64,000 nt of DNA from a virus. The notes under the pieces are model-generated. The model was not told the DNA's origin and made no database searches. It saw only the letters and a list, made by a program, of their open reading frames with translations. This document shows, piece after piece, positions 16,396 through 24,648 of the stretch (the first letter of the stretch is position 1; each line of letters opens with the position of its first letter). The position numbers and the translations under genes were made by a program. The stretch is taken from the IMG/VR virus record IMGVR_UViG_3300028920_000022, positions 394,730 to 458,729 of that record; one strand, given 5' to 3'.

Positions 16396-17072
16396 TGACT
16401 AAAATAGAACTAGCTCAAACTATAGAACATACCATATTGAAAGCTGGCGCTACAGAAAGAGAAGTGCGCAAGGTTCTCAATGAGGTAGAAGAGTTTGGTT
16501 TTTGGGGCGCCTGTGTAAACCCTATTTATGTAAAATTAGCTAGAAAAGTACTATCAGAACATTTTCATGTTATTACTGTGGTGAATTTCCCACTCGGAGC
16601 GTCTACTCTTTTTTCAGTTTGTGAGGATATGGCAAAAGCCTTTGATCATGGGGCTGACGAAATAGATATTGTAGCGCCACTTAATTTAGCTAAAGAACAT
16701 AAATGGGATGCGCTTGGTGGATTTTTTGATTTAATACGAGATAAATTTATATTATCTAATAACTTAAAAGTTATTTTAGAAACAGGATTATTCACTCACA
16801 ACGAACTATATGATTTAGTGGATGCTGTTTCTCCCATAGGTTTTTTAAAAACTTCTACAGGTTTTGGTCCAAGAGGAGCGTCGGTCACTGACATACAGTT
16901 TTTGTCAAATGTACTGAAAAGAAGAGAAAACTACACAAATACTAAAATTAAAGCATCTGGTGGTATAAAGAACACCGAACAAGCCATTTCAATGATAGAA
17001 GCCGGAGCTTCTAGAATTGGAACATCTAGCGGAGTAGAGATTATTCGAGGTTTAGATGACAAAAATACTTAA
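16395..17072 (+). CDS. deoC: Deoxyribose-phosphate aldolase
   Basis: 225 residues, typical for DeoC. A TIM barrel with the Schiff-base lysine in LKTSTGFGPRGAS and the second conserved lysine in KASGGIKN; VVNFPLGAS and GADEIDIV are also family signatures. It cleaves 2-deoxyribose-5-phosphate to acetaldehyde and glyceraldehyde-3-phosphate, feeding host DNA sugar into central metabolism or, with a salvage enzyme such as HPRT elsewhere in the window, supporting nucleotide recycling. Confidence 0.93.
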   Translation: MTKIELAQTIEHTILKAGATEREVRKVLNEVEEFGFWGACVNPIYVKLARKVLSEHFHVITVVNFPLGASTLFSVCEDMAKAFDHGADEIDIVAPLNLAKEHKWDALGGFFDLIRDKFILSNNLKVILETGLFTHNELYDLVDAVSPIGFLKTSTGFGPRGASVTDIQFLSNVLKRRENYTNTKIKASGGIKNTEQAISMIEAGASRIGTSSGVEIIRGLDDKNT

Positions 17073-17076
17073 AAAC

Positions 17077-17286
17077 ATGGCGCAATGCAAACTGTGTGGT
17101 GATATAATAGAATCTACACATGTGTACGATTTTAAGTTTTGCAAATGTGGCGCTATTTTTGTAGATGGTGGTAAAGAATATTTGCGTCGAGGTGGTAAAG
17201 ATTTGAACTTAATTATAGAATTGAGCGTTAAAGAAGGTGAAAACAATATCATAACCGTAGGAGAACACAAATGTCTGATTCAGTAG
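17077..17286 (+). CDS. Small phage zinc-ribbon protein
   Basis: 69 residues. CKLCGDIIESTHVYDFKFCKCGAIFVDGG with a following YLRRGG matches a common family of short phage proteins with two Cx1-2C knuckles; function unknown. An earlier in-frame ATG at 17056 would overlap deoC by 17 bases. Its 3' end overlaps the release-factor start by 16 bases. Confidence 0.7.
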   Translation: MAQCKLCGDIIESTHVYDFKFCKCGAIFVDGGKEYLRRGGKDLNLIIELSVKEGENNIITVGEHKCLIQ

Positions 17287-17943
17287 TAATAGAAATTAGA
17301 GCTGCCGAAGGTGGCAAAGATGCACAACTTCTAGTAGAAGATCAGCTTAGGGCTTATACCAAAGCTGCGGAGCGGGAGTGTCTTTGACGCTACTCTGTTA
17401 GAACATAGACAGGCATTTGTTTCTGTATTATTTGAGGGAAAAGGGGCAAATAATTTATTCAAAAATGAGGCGGGAGGACATCGGTTTCAACGAGTCTCTC
17501 CCACCGAAAAACGAGGGCGTGTCCATACCTCTACCATTACCGTAGCAGTATTGGACGCCGATACCAAGCCTCAGTTCGAGCTTGACGAACGTGATGTAGA
17601 AATCATTACATCACGTGGCAGCGGACCGGGCGGTCAACACAGAAATATGACAGATAGCTGTGTTGTAGCTAAACACATACCAACTGGTATATCTGCTAAG
17701 ATCGATTATAGATCTCAGTCACAAAGTAAACAGCTGGCGCTCAAAATTCTTGCCTCTCGTGTGGAGAATATACAGCAAGAACAATGGGCAAATGACCGAG
17801 ATAAAAAGAGGAAACGACAGGTGGGTCGTGGACAACGTGGAGATAAGCGGAGAACGTATCGGGAACGGGACGATCAAATTGTTGATCATGTAACCGGCAA
17901 GAAATGGAAGTTTAGTCGTTGGATGCGAGGGATTTGGTCCTAA
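17271..17943 (+). CDS. Short class-I release-factor homologue with programmed +1 frameshift
   Basis: Read as 17271-17384 joined to 17386-17943, 223 residues. Frame 0 encodes VVIEIRAAEGGKDAQLLVEDQ and stops at TGA (17385-17387, codon 39); shifting +1 at CTT-TGA-C continues with EAGGHRFQRVSPTEKRGRVH and the peptidyl-transfer motif GSGPGGQHRN, then a basic C terminus ending RRTYRERDDQIVDHV. It lacks the N-terminal domain of RF1/RF2, as known short release factors do. The stop-recognition tripeptide position reads SPT, between PAT of RF1 and SPF of RF2. It should hydrolyse peptidyl-tRNA on the ribosome. The shift site duplicates bacterial prfB control. Confidence 0.85.
17373..17388 (+). promoter_or_regulatory. 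RF2-type +1 frameshift site
   Basis: CGGGAG (17373-17378), three bases TGT, then CTT TGA C (17382-17388). In E. coli prfB the element is AGGGGG, three bases TAT, then CTT TGA C: the same slip codon, the same stop, the same following C and the same spacing of the internal Shine-Dalgarno-like sequence. Low release-factor activity at UGA would favour the shift and so more factor. Confidence 0.8.
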
Positions 17944-18632
17944 ACCCCAGGTTGTCTAAGAAAGTTTAGCTTTCCTTCGTGGGAAACAATTTTTGCCAAA
18001 TCTTTGTCCTGCAATATGTTGGATAAATCAACCATTTCCCATGTGCCACTATCATGAAGCCTTAAAGTACATTTGGGATTGACTAACCTTAATACCTGAC
18101 TGGCGTCCCGGTGTACATCGTTATGTGCAAAACCGGGAGATTGCCAACATTTTAACCCACGGGTAACGGCATTGTATCTGGCTGTGGGATGAACCCAGCC
18201 ATAGTTACAAGCTGTGTGGATGCCGTATTTTCCTTGCCCCAAACGGTTGCTGAGAACCCAGCTTTTTCCAATAGTAGAAATTAGTTTTCCGGCACTATCT
18301 TTATCTAATTTTTTATCAATAGCAGCGCTGTAATCTTCAGAAGACGCTAATGCGGTTATTTTTCCGTTTATTTGGGTTATTGGAGAAATACTAACCTCAG
18401 CATCAATAGAAATTAGATCCTCTATTTTTGGAGTGGTCATCATTAAACCAAGAGCATCAGCTAATTCTTGGGTTTCAATTGCTGTAACCATAAATCTGAT
18501 CCCATCGATTTTGGCGGCATCAGAAAATACCTCAAAACATAACTCATCTCCATCTTCACCTACAGCCGTGATTGACGAAAATGTGTATTTTATCTTGCCG
18601 TTATCCAGAGCGTTTTTGATATAGTCTCTCAT
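17940..18632 (-). CDS. Hypothetical protein next to amidase
   Basis: 230 residues. Its stop overlaps the release-factor stop on the other strand. The start is taken as the ATG at 18632; a TTG at 18638 in a TTGA overlap is possible. The C-terminal half contains IGKSWVLSNRLGQGKYG and ACNYGWVHPTARYNAVT, Trp/His-rich and typical of cell-wall or virion-associated enzymes, but I cannot name the family. Coupled to an amidase gene. Confidence 0.6.
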   Translation of the reverse strand: MRDYIKNALDNGKIKYTFSSITAVGEDGDELCFEVFSDAAKIDGIRFMVTAIETQELADALGLMMTTPKIEDLISIDAEVSISPITQINGKITALASSEDYSAAIDKKLDKDSAGKLISTIGKSWVLSNRLGQGKYGIHTACNYGWVHPTARYNAVTRGLKCWQSPGFAHNDVHRDASQVLRLVNPKCTLRLHDSGTWEMVDLSNILQDKDLAKIVSHEGKLNFLRQPGV

Positions 18633-18634
18633 TT

Positions 18635-19363
18635 TCAATACCCCAATCTGTGCATGGAATCTACGATTTCTTCGATTTCTTTCATATCGATTCCAGCTGT
18701 ATCTATTTTACCACGCTTTAAGTGGTAATGGTTAACCAATCCTGTGTATTTTTCTGGTTCACTTAACACTGTAGTTATATAATTACCGTTTTTATCTCTA
18801 GGAAATTTTGAAGGTATTTTGGGGAACAGTTCTGTATATCCCCAAATCAAAGCCTTCAGCGAATTCATTTGAGCTTTTGTAGGCAAAAATACCTTCAGTT
18901 TGGTGCCATGTATTGGGGCTGTTACTGTATCATGGTCTGGTACATCATATTTTTTGCGATTAGTTTTCGAGTATAAATTTGGGTGTGACCATTTCTGTGG
19001 CATGTAGGAAATTTCTACACCAGCACCTAAAGCATTAAATTTTCCACCTTGACTCCACCCACCGTGTTGTATGGGCAAACACTGGTAAATTGTAGCATAT
19101 CCGCTTTCATCTTTATCGTCATCGATCATGAAGTTGCAGGACAACCCTCGGGCAATTAGTCCGCTTTCCATATGTTTGGCACGATACGTTACAGACCAAT
19201 GGACAGTAAACTGGGTCAATATATTAGATAGTTGATCAAAGCTTATGTCTCTTTTTGTATAACGATTATGTGGAAGGAAATTTATTCCTTCTTTTTCATC
19301 CCACAGGATTACACGGCAGCCAATATTGAAAGTTTTGTCGCAGGCAACTATACTAGTGTTCAT
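18635..19363 (-). CDS. N-acetylmuramoyl-L-alanine amidase (Amidase_2/PGRP type)
   Basis: 242 residues. Zinc-ligand His55 in FTVHWSVTYRA, LSCNFMIDDD and GYATIYQCLP..QHGGWSQGG with the core GAGVEISYM; a later VNHYHLKRGK may give the second His. It should cut the bond between MurNAc and the stem peptide, as a lysis or entry enzyme. No signal peptide. One of four peptidoglycan-active enzymes in the window. Confidence 0.8.
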   Translation of the reverse strand: MNTSIVACDKTFNIGCRVILWDEKEGINFLPHNRYTKRDISFDQLSNILTQFTVHWSVTYRAKHMESGLIARGLSCNFMIDDDKDESGYATIYQCLPIQHGGWSQGGKFNALGAGVEISYMPQKWSHPNLYSKTNRKKYDVPDHDTVTAPIHGTKLKVFLPTKAQMNSLKALIWGYTELFPKIPSKFPRDKNGNYITTVLSEPEKYTGLVNHYHLKRGKIDTAGIDMKEIEEIVDSMHRLGY

Positions 19364-19695
19364 TGCGCTTTCCTCATCACTATGGACTTAAATTCTGGCG
19401 GACCACCAATCACAACAACATCTTCAGCATTATACTGGCATGGAACTTTTTCAAACCATAAGTTATCAAAAACTGTATCTGTACTTGGGCTTCCTATAAT
19501 ATATGAGTTGAATACACGTATCGTTATTGGGTTAATTTGTGAGTAAGGAAACGCAAAGTTAGCCTTAAAGACATGTTTAAGTCTGCATATATCAAAACGA
19601 ATAATATCGCTAAAGAACAGATTATTGTCTCTCCACAGATTTCTGGCGGTACCGACAATCACCCCTTCACATTCAATTAGAATGTTTGTTGACAT
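19360..19695 (-). CDS. Hypothetical protein, 111 residues
   Basis: Begins at TAATG after the upstream zinc-ribbon gene and overlaps the amidase start by ATGA. Beta-rich; no motif recognised. Probably cotranscribed with the wall enzymes. Confidence 0.55.
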   Translation of the reverse strand: MSTNILIECEGVIVGTARNLWRDNNLFFSDIIRFDICRLKHVFKANFAFPYSQINPITIRVFNSYIIGSPSTDTVFDNLWFEKVPCQYNAEDVVVIGGPPEFKSIVMRKAQ

Positions 19696-19958
19696 TATTG
19701 TATTATGTTTTTTATAACGTATTCGTCACAAGAATACAAATCACCAACACAAGAATATAAATCACCAACATATATAATGTTATTTTCTGTTTTTAAACTG
19801 CACGCGAAAAACCCACACTTTTTACATTGATATTGTATAGCAACCTCAAACACATTATTATCTATAACCTCAAAATCATGTGTGCTTAATTTTTCATTAT
19901 TTATGGGATAATGATTCCACCGTCTTTTTATGATTTCGGAAATATTAATTTTGTGCAT
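19695..19958 (-). CDS. Zinc-ribbon-like protein with IKNIIQ tail
   Basis: 87 residues from the TGATG overlap at 19958. Layout as in the 4.3-4.8 kb family: STHDFEVI, YQCKKCGFFAC, a terminal VIKNIIQ. A 15-bp exact tandem duplication encodes VGDLYSC twice just before the tail. The tail codons here contain no AAGGA, so the tail is not simply a ribosome binding site for the next gene. Confidence 0.6.
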   Translation of the reverse strand: MHKINISEIIKRRWNHYPINNEKLSTHDFEVIDNNVFEVAIQYQCKKCGFFACSLKTENNIIYVGDLYSCVGDLYSCDEYVIKNIIQ

Positions 19959-20782
19959 CACCAGCAGCCTTCAAATAGCGTAGATAACCAAGCCAAAATT
20001 CCACCAAAGAGTAGAATAACTGCTGCTGTGGATCCTTTATGTGATTTTGGGTCATCGTAGTAGTCTGATTCTTCGTCATTTTCCACCGTGCGGTCTGCGT
20101 TTACAAAGTATTCGTATATTGAATTTAACTGTAGTTCGGCTGCTTGTACTCTAACTTCCTTCAACTCTTCTTCAGTAAAGGTTTCTTCTGATTCTATTTC
20201 TACTGGCTTTGTTGGCTTCCAGGATAATAGTTTTTTGGCTTTTTTGTTAAATTCATTAGTTAGTCTTACTACACCCTTTGTGTATAGAGACACCGAAGCA
20301 GTGTAATATCCGGCCAGGCTTAGCTCTTTTGAATATGCTTCTGGATTCCCCTTTATTACTTCTTGCCACGCTTTAGCGTAACGGCTTTTTTTAGATACAA
20401 AACGTATGTAATCTTCTGCTCCGTCAGTTGAGGTTTTGTACGCCCTAAAATGGGTTTGAATGTGGGGCGGATCAAACATTACCTGCTTTTTATTTATAAT
20501 TTCTCCACACCTGAACATTGTAAATAATTGTCCGTCATCAGTAATTTTATATTTAGGATTTGCATGACGCTTTTTTATATTACCAAAATTATAATTTCTA
20601 ATTATTGACCATCTTCCTGTTTCCAATGCACTCTGAGCCCACAACAAAGCAAGGGATTTATTACTAGGATAAGACTTATATATACGTTTCCAGGCATTTC
20701 TGAGAGCAACAGCTGCCTCTCCTTCGCTGAGTTCTGTAATCTGTAACGGAATGTATTGTTTATCTTTGTAATAATTAACCAT
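19958..20782 (-). CDS. Glucosaminidase-like wall hydrolase with C-terminal membrane anchor
   Basis: 274 residues with GGAG upstream of the ATG. The glucosaminidase/FlgJ-like fold is indicated by LWAQSALETGRW (catalytic Glu), NYNFGNIKK, FRAYKTSTDGAEDYIRFV and RYAKAW. A Glu-rich linker follows and a single hydrophobic C-terminal segment (AAVILLFGGILAWLSTLF) would anchor it. It should cleave glycan strands. Anchoring suggests activity during infection or in a membrane-bound lysis complex instead of as a free endolysin. Confidence 0.75.
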   Translation of the reverse strand: MVNYYKDKQYIPLQITELSEGEAAVALRNAWKRIYKSYPSNKSLALLWAQSALETGRWSIIRNYNFGNIKKRHANPKYKITDDGQLFTMFRCGEIINKKQVMFDPPHIQTHFRAYKTSTDGAEDYIRFVSKKSRYAKAWQEVIKGNPEAYSKELSLAGYYTASVSLYTKGVVRLTNEFNKKAKKLLSWKPTKPVEIESEETFTEEELKEVRVQAAELQLNSIYEYFVNADRTVENDEESDYYDDPKSHKGSTAAVILLFGGILAWLSTLFEGCW

Positions 20783-20819
20783 TGTATTCTCCTTACTTTA
20801 GAAGAATACTGTACTATTG

Positions 20820-21251
20820 CTACACAATTATATCCTCAATAACCACATCATCGTCGGTGTACGAACAAGGAATTGTCCACCACTCTAGTGCTTCATTTAG
20901 AACTGCATTTCCGCTGGGATGATAACAAGAACCACCAGCAATACTTTTCAAATATGGAACTACTATTTGCTCACCTTGGATGGCGCTAGCATGCAAATGT
21001 TTACCGGGGTTAGTTGAAGCCAATATTCTACATTTTTTGCATATACAACTATATTCTCCAAAATTCCATATTGTTGTTGCACTAACCGACCTGCCTTTTA
21101 CAATAATCTGTGCCAAATCGTGTTTTTCGTCAAACTCACCGTAACGCAAACTTGTTACACATCCTTTTGAATCACGTGCATACCAACGAACCCCACACTT
21201 CACACAGAAATCATAAGTCATTCCGTTATAACTAAATTGATGCGGTTTCAT
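20820..21251 (-). CDS. Zinc-ribbon protein with VIEDIIV tail
   Basis: 143 residues from the ATG overlapping the upstream TAA (TAATG). KPHQFSYN, FCVKCGVRWYA and a central YSCICKKCRIL pair give two CxxC knuckles. The C terminus DDVVIEDIIV is a variant of the IKDIIE tail. Longer than the other family members. Function unknown. Confidence 0.6.
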   Translation of the reverse strand: MKPHQFSYNGMTYDFCVKCGVRWYARDSKGCVTSLRYGEFDEKHDLAQIIVKGRSVSATTIWNFGEYSCICKKCRILASTNPGKHLHASAIQGEQIVVPYLKSIAGGSCYHPSGNAVLNEALEWWTIPCSYTDDDVVIEDIIV

Positions 21252-21910
21252 TATTTTAGGAATTCGTAATCCCAATTTTCCGTATCATCGTATAGTTTTT
21301 CGTATAATCCACGCAATTCCATTTTTATATTTCTTTCCGCTTTGTTATAATACTTTTCTTGAAAATACATCGTATAGAAAATTGGTCCTTTCAATATGCG
21401 CTCCAACAACGCCGCTCTTCCTAAAGCAAAATCCCGTGGCGATACATTGGTTCTGGAATACTCTTTGATAATTCCTTTGCGGTACTGTTCATATTCCTCT
21501 TCCCCCGCCCCTAAAATTGACATATCTACATCGGCAACAATCTTTGCTTCTGCCCTTTCTGGCTCTAAATCGTGCTTTGTTGCAATAATGAATTCGGCAG
21601 TGTCGTTTATTAATTTCTGATCAGATTTTCCTGCCATCAAACACACTCTAGCGATTGCTGCACTTTTCTCTTCGTTTTCCGTACCAAGAGGATCCAAAAT
21701 GATATCGTGGAACCAAATAGCCATCAGTGTGTTTTTTAAATCTAGTTTTTCCGCAATACCACTTAATTCCTGTCGGCATCGTAATATATGGTTTAGGTTG
21801 TGATAAGCTCTTCCTTCGTACATCAGTTCAATCGAACGCCATATACTTAAAACACAATTAACGTCAAGTCCCAGCGTATTCCAATCTTCTTTGAAAATAT
21901 CCTCTTCCAT
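21251..21910 (-). CDS. HD-domain phosphohydrolase
   Basis: 219 residues. Metal-binding signature of the predicted HD family related to COG4339: AYHNLNHI, WFHDIILD and later VADVDMSILG. Members hydrolyse phosphomonoesters or nucleotides in a metal-dependent way; the substrate cannot be read from sequence. A nucleotide role would fit HPRT, MazG-like and deoC genes in the window. TAATG coupling on the upstream side. Confidence 0.75.
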   Translation of the reverse strand: MEEDIFKEDWNTLGLDVNCVLSIWRSIELMYEGRAYHNLNHILRCRQELSGIAEKLDLKNTLMAIWFHDIILDPLGTENEEKSAAIARVCLMAGKSDQKLINDTAEFIIATKHDLEPERAEAKIVADVDMSILGAGEEEYEQYRKGIIKEYSRTNVSPRDFALGRAALLERILKGPIFYTMYFQEKYYNKAERNIKMELRGLYEKLYDDTENWDYEFLK

Positions 21911-22464
21911 TACAGCTCCAAATAACAGGTAATCAGACCCCAGTGCAATATTATGTTGTCCTCACCAAATCGTTTATTCAAATCATTAATAAGTTGGCTA
22001 TATTTTTGTTTGGCTTCGTTTATTTCTTGCTGGATATCTTCTGGTGCCCAGTTTGTTGCCATCGAATTACGATCTATAGAAAACGTCCTATACATTAGCG
22101 GCAAATAGTAAGCTACTTGTTCATCTTCTTCTTCGGGGAAATTGTCGCCGAAATGTAATGGTTCTATATGGTGTTTTTCGCATATATCATCTACTTTAAT
22201 AGGTGGTAATAGTTTTGGGTCGGATTGTTCAATGTTAGCCTTAATTTTACCACCGCAACATGAACAAAACTTCTCTACCGGTTCACCATCTATGGAAAAC
22301 CATTTAGGATAAAATTGGCGATTGCATTTGTTGCATTTATAGATAGTTATTGGCTCCGTTAATAGTTGTAATTTGCCATAAACACACTCCAAATATGGAC
22401 CAATATAAAACCCTGTAGTTGGAGCGTAATGTAAGTTTGACTTAATTGGTTGGCTTTTAAACAT
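21910..22464 (-). CDS. Zinc-ribbon hypothetical protein
   Basis: 184 residues. YKCNKCNRQFY and CSCCGGKIK form one likely zinc ribbon (residues ~43-77). The rest is acidic and helical. AAAGGAAA precedes the start. No specific function recognised. Confidence 0.6.
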   Translation of the reverse strand: MFKSQPIKSNLHYAPTTGFYIGPYLECVYGKLQLLTEPITIYKCNKCNRQFYPKWFSIDGEPVEKFCSCCGGKIKANIEQSDPKLLPPIKVDDICEKHHIEPLHFGDNFPEEEDEQVAYYLPLMYRTFSIDRNSMATNWAPEDIQQEINEAKQKYSQLINDLNKRFGEDNIILHWGLITCYLEL

Positions 22465-22714
22465 CTGTTTCCTTTCTAGGATCGCGAAATGGTCTCAACC
22501 ACTTATCATCTTCAGGATCGTTTGCTCCATGCCGGCACGAATGACAAAACCCCTCTTTTGCTACTATTCCACCACACCCAGGACAGTTTAAATCCCTAGC
22601 CCTTCTCCTTGGATATGGAGACCACGCTTTTTCGGCTCTTAATTGGCGTAGCTCCTTGAGCCACTCAATCAACTGCTCGTCTTTATAATGATCTATTGCT
22701 TCGTCTAATGTCAT
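22457..22714 (-). CDS. Small zinc-binding protein
   Basis: 85 residues: an N-terminal helix, an Arg-rich stretch (YPRRRARD) and a CPGCGG...CHSCRHG ribbon. Start overlaps the upstream stop (ATGA). Probably nucleic-acid or protein binding; family unknown. Confidence 0.6.
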   Translation of the reverse strand: MTLDEAIDHYKDEQLIEWLKELRQLRAEKAWSPYPRRRARDLNCPGCGGIVAKEGFCHSCRHGANDPEDDKWLRPFRDPRKETDV

Positions 22715-23118
22715 TTGTTTTCCAAATATTCCGGAGGAAACGTTCCCTTGACCGCCATCTTATATGCTTCACTCTTATTCCTTGGAGGTTTTTTACCTCG
22801 CTTCCAGGGAATCGATACAACAAATAAATGATTTGGCCAAATCCTGCCAATGGGCTCGGCACTAACTAAATTAGGCTCTCCGACCAGTATTTGATACCCA
22901 CATCCCCAACCCCGCTCAGCAAACCCACAATCCGCACAAATCCTATACGGAGGAGTATGATTGTATCCGTATGGGTCGTGTTTGTACTCTATTTCTGTAG
23001 TGTTCTTATGCTCACAGTTAAGCTGCATTTCAATGCGAGCTTCTTCAAGTGTCGCCGAAGCTACCTGAAGTGCTTGTTTTGCGCGATTGTACTTATTCCT
23101 CAGATTTAGCTTCTTCAT
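22711..23118 (-). CDS. Coiled-coil and zinc-knuckle protein
   Basis: 135 residues. Helical N terminus (about 1-35), then CEH..(N) and ICADCGFAERGWGC Cys-rich centre, then a basic C terminus. Resembles small phage proteins of unknown role. Weak ribosome site. Confidence 0.55.
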   Translation of the reverse strand: MKKLNLRNKYNRAKQALQVASATLEEARIEMQLNCEHKNTTEIEYKHDPYGYNHTPPYRICADCGFAERGWGCGYQILVGEPNLVSAEPIGRIWPNHLFVVSIPWKRGKKPPRNKSEAYKMAVKGTFPPEYLENK

Positions 23119-23144
23119 ATCAAGATTCGAAATTGTTTATGGTT

Positions 23145-23642
23145 TTAATACCAACTTTTTTCAGGAGTTTCCCAATCGAAAAATACCGTGTCGCAAATTA
23201 ATGAAAAGATTCTATCCTGTGGAGGAAGGGTGTCGACTTCATATTTTACGTCTAATCGTGCACATTTATTTTCCAATCGTTTAATATCACGATTGAAAAC
23301 GTTTAGCTTCGTTTGCGTTTTCTTTGCAACCGCCTTTAGAACTTCAGAACCGATGTGAACATCCGCATCTTCCTGATCCATATCCAACCTAGCAGTCATT
23401 CCATCATCCCAAACCAGATAAGTCGTTATATCGACACTAGTTTTAACGTTTACTTGACAAGATATTTTTTGCGGTTCAGATAAACGTAAACATTCCCGAA
23501 TAAGCGGATATAACTCGGTTTTCGTTGGCGCCTTTAAATCTTCTTTTTCTAGTTTTTCTATTACTGCATCATAAACAGCTCTAGGTCTCTGGTTTTTGTT
23601 TAGGTATTTGATTCCTTTGCCAAACGAAAAATCCATGCTCAT
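23145..23642 (-). CDS. Hypothetical protein coupled to AAA+ ATPase
   Basis: 165 residues beginning MSMDFSFGKG at an ATGA overlap with the ATPase stop. Mixed helices and strands with a charged centre; no domain recognised. Tight coupling suggests an ATPase partner or substrate adaptor. Confidence 0.55.
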   Translation of the reverse strand: MSMDFSFGKGIKYLNKNQRPRAVYDAVIEKLEKEDLKAPTKTELYPLIRECLRLSEPQKISCQVNVKTSVDITTYLVWDDGMTARLDMDQEDADVHIGSEVLKAVAKKTQTKLNVFNRDIKRLENKCARLDVKYEVDTLPPQDRIFSLICDTVFFDWETPEKSWY

Positions 23643-24460
23643 TCCTCTCCCTCAATCTCATCACCCATGTTCTGTAACCGTACTATCGCTTCCCGATAGT
23701 CCGTATCAAAAAACGCCACAGATATGAATAACTCCTTCAAATGAGCTAAACTTAATCCCTCGGAATCTTTTGACCACACATCAATGGGAAGTTGACTAAA
23801 ATCCTCAGATTGATTTATTAAATGCTGTAAATAAGCAAATCTCACCTTTTCACTAGGATACCCAATCTCTACACACCGATCAAATCTGCTCGGTCTGTCC
23901 TTTATTCGCCCAGCTAATGCCCCAATGTTGTTCGTTGTAGCTAAAAACACTACCTTGTCATATCCACCAATTCCATCCAACATGTTGAGAATGTCAGATT
24001 CGTCATAATACTCCAGCAAATGATCTATATCTTCCATCACTACTACTATGGGAGTCTCCGGTTGAACATTCCTAAATGACCCCATGTTGGCGGTAAAAAC
24101 ATTATAATTTTTGCAAAGAACCCCTATTCCTCCAGCCGCCACTACATCATTTAATATCATCTTGATCGCACAGCTTTTGCCAGTCCCGTGCGGTCCATAA
24201 AATAAAATCCCCCGCCTAAATGTAAAATTGTTTCGCCTGAATAATTCTTCTTTTTTCCAAAATGACGATATTTCTTTTACTATTTCATCGATTATTGAAT
24301 CTTCAAATTTAACTAAATCTGTGTTTTCTTCAATTTTAGATAGATAAGCCTCTCCCATCCCGTTGGCAGACGGTAAGTATATCCCAGATGGCAGATTCTC
24401 AAATTTAGTGTGCTCTTGCCTGGGAAAAAAATCTATGTTGTTCTTGGTCTGCCAGTGCAT
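23639..24460 (-). CDS. AAA+ ATPase
   Basis: 273 residues, single AAA+ module. Walker A GPHGTGKS (89-96), Walker B VVVMEDID (~139-146), sensor ATTNN (~170) and arginine-finger region RPSRFDR. The sequence resembles BCS1/FtsH/proteasomal ATPase cores. No protease or transmembrane segment is attached, so it may remodel a protein complex with the coupled downstream protein. Confidence 0.85.
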   Translation of the reverse strand: MHWQTKNNIDFFPRQEHTKFENLPSGIYLPSANGMGEAYLSKIEENTDLVKFEDSIIDEIVKEISSFWKKEELFRRNNFTFRRGILFYGPHGTGKSCAIKMILNDVVAAGGIGVLCKNYNVFTANMGSFRNVQPETPIVVVMEDIDHLLEYYDESDILNMLDGIGGYDKVVFLATTNNIGALAGRIKDRPSRFDRCVEIGYPSEKVRFAYLQHLINQSEDFSQLPIDVWSKDSEGLSLAHLKELFISVAFFDTDYREAIVRLQNMGDEIEGEE

Positions 24461-24507
24461 CCTAGTCCCAGCCGAAACGCAATCCTACCACCCACTTCGC
24501 CTTAAAG

Positions 24508-24648
24508 TCAAGCACAAATTAATACTCTTTTTCTTAGCTTCCATTTCCATAATACATTAGATGTGTCAACCGTTTTTATATGGGATGTGTCAATCGTTCC
24601 TATTACTTTCCCATTAACTATAATGTCTACTTTGTCGGAGATTTCCAT
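24508..24648 (-). CDS. ICA-tailed microprotein 1 (KRVLICA)
   Basis: 46 residues from the ATG at 24648, inside the 3' end of the upstream transglycosylase gene. Beta-like repeats (GTIDTSHIKTVDTS) and a basic C terminus ending LRKRVLICA, codons ATT-TGT-GCT-TGA. It stands 19 kb away from the other ICA ORFs, showing that the tail is not confined to one repeat cluster. Function unknown. Confidence 0.6.
   Translation of the reverse strand: MEISDKVDIIVNGKVIGTIDTSHIKTVDTSNVLWKWKLRKRVLICA

Noticed and set aside
17271-17943. Release-factor gene as a simple frameshifted pseudogene
   Set aside because: Cannot be excluded without reads, but exact identity of slip site and spacing with the prfB element and an intact GGQ domain make programmed frameshifting the better reading.
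22915-22945. RICA sequence in the 22.7 kb gene
   Set aside because: Internal (RICADCG, part of a zinc knuckle), not a C-terminal tail.
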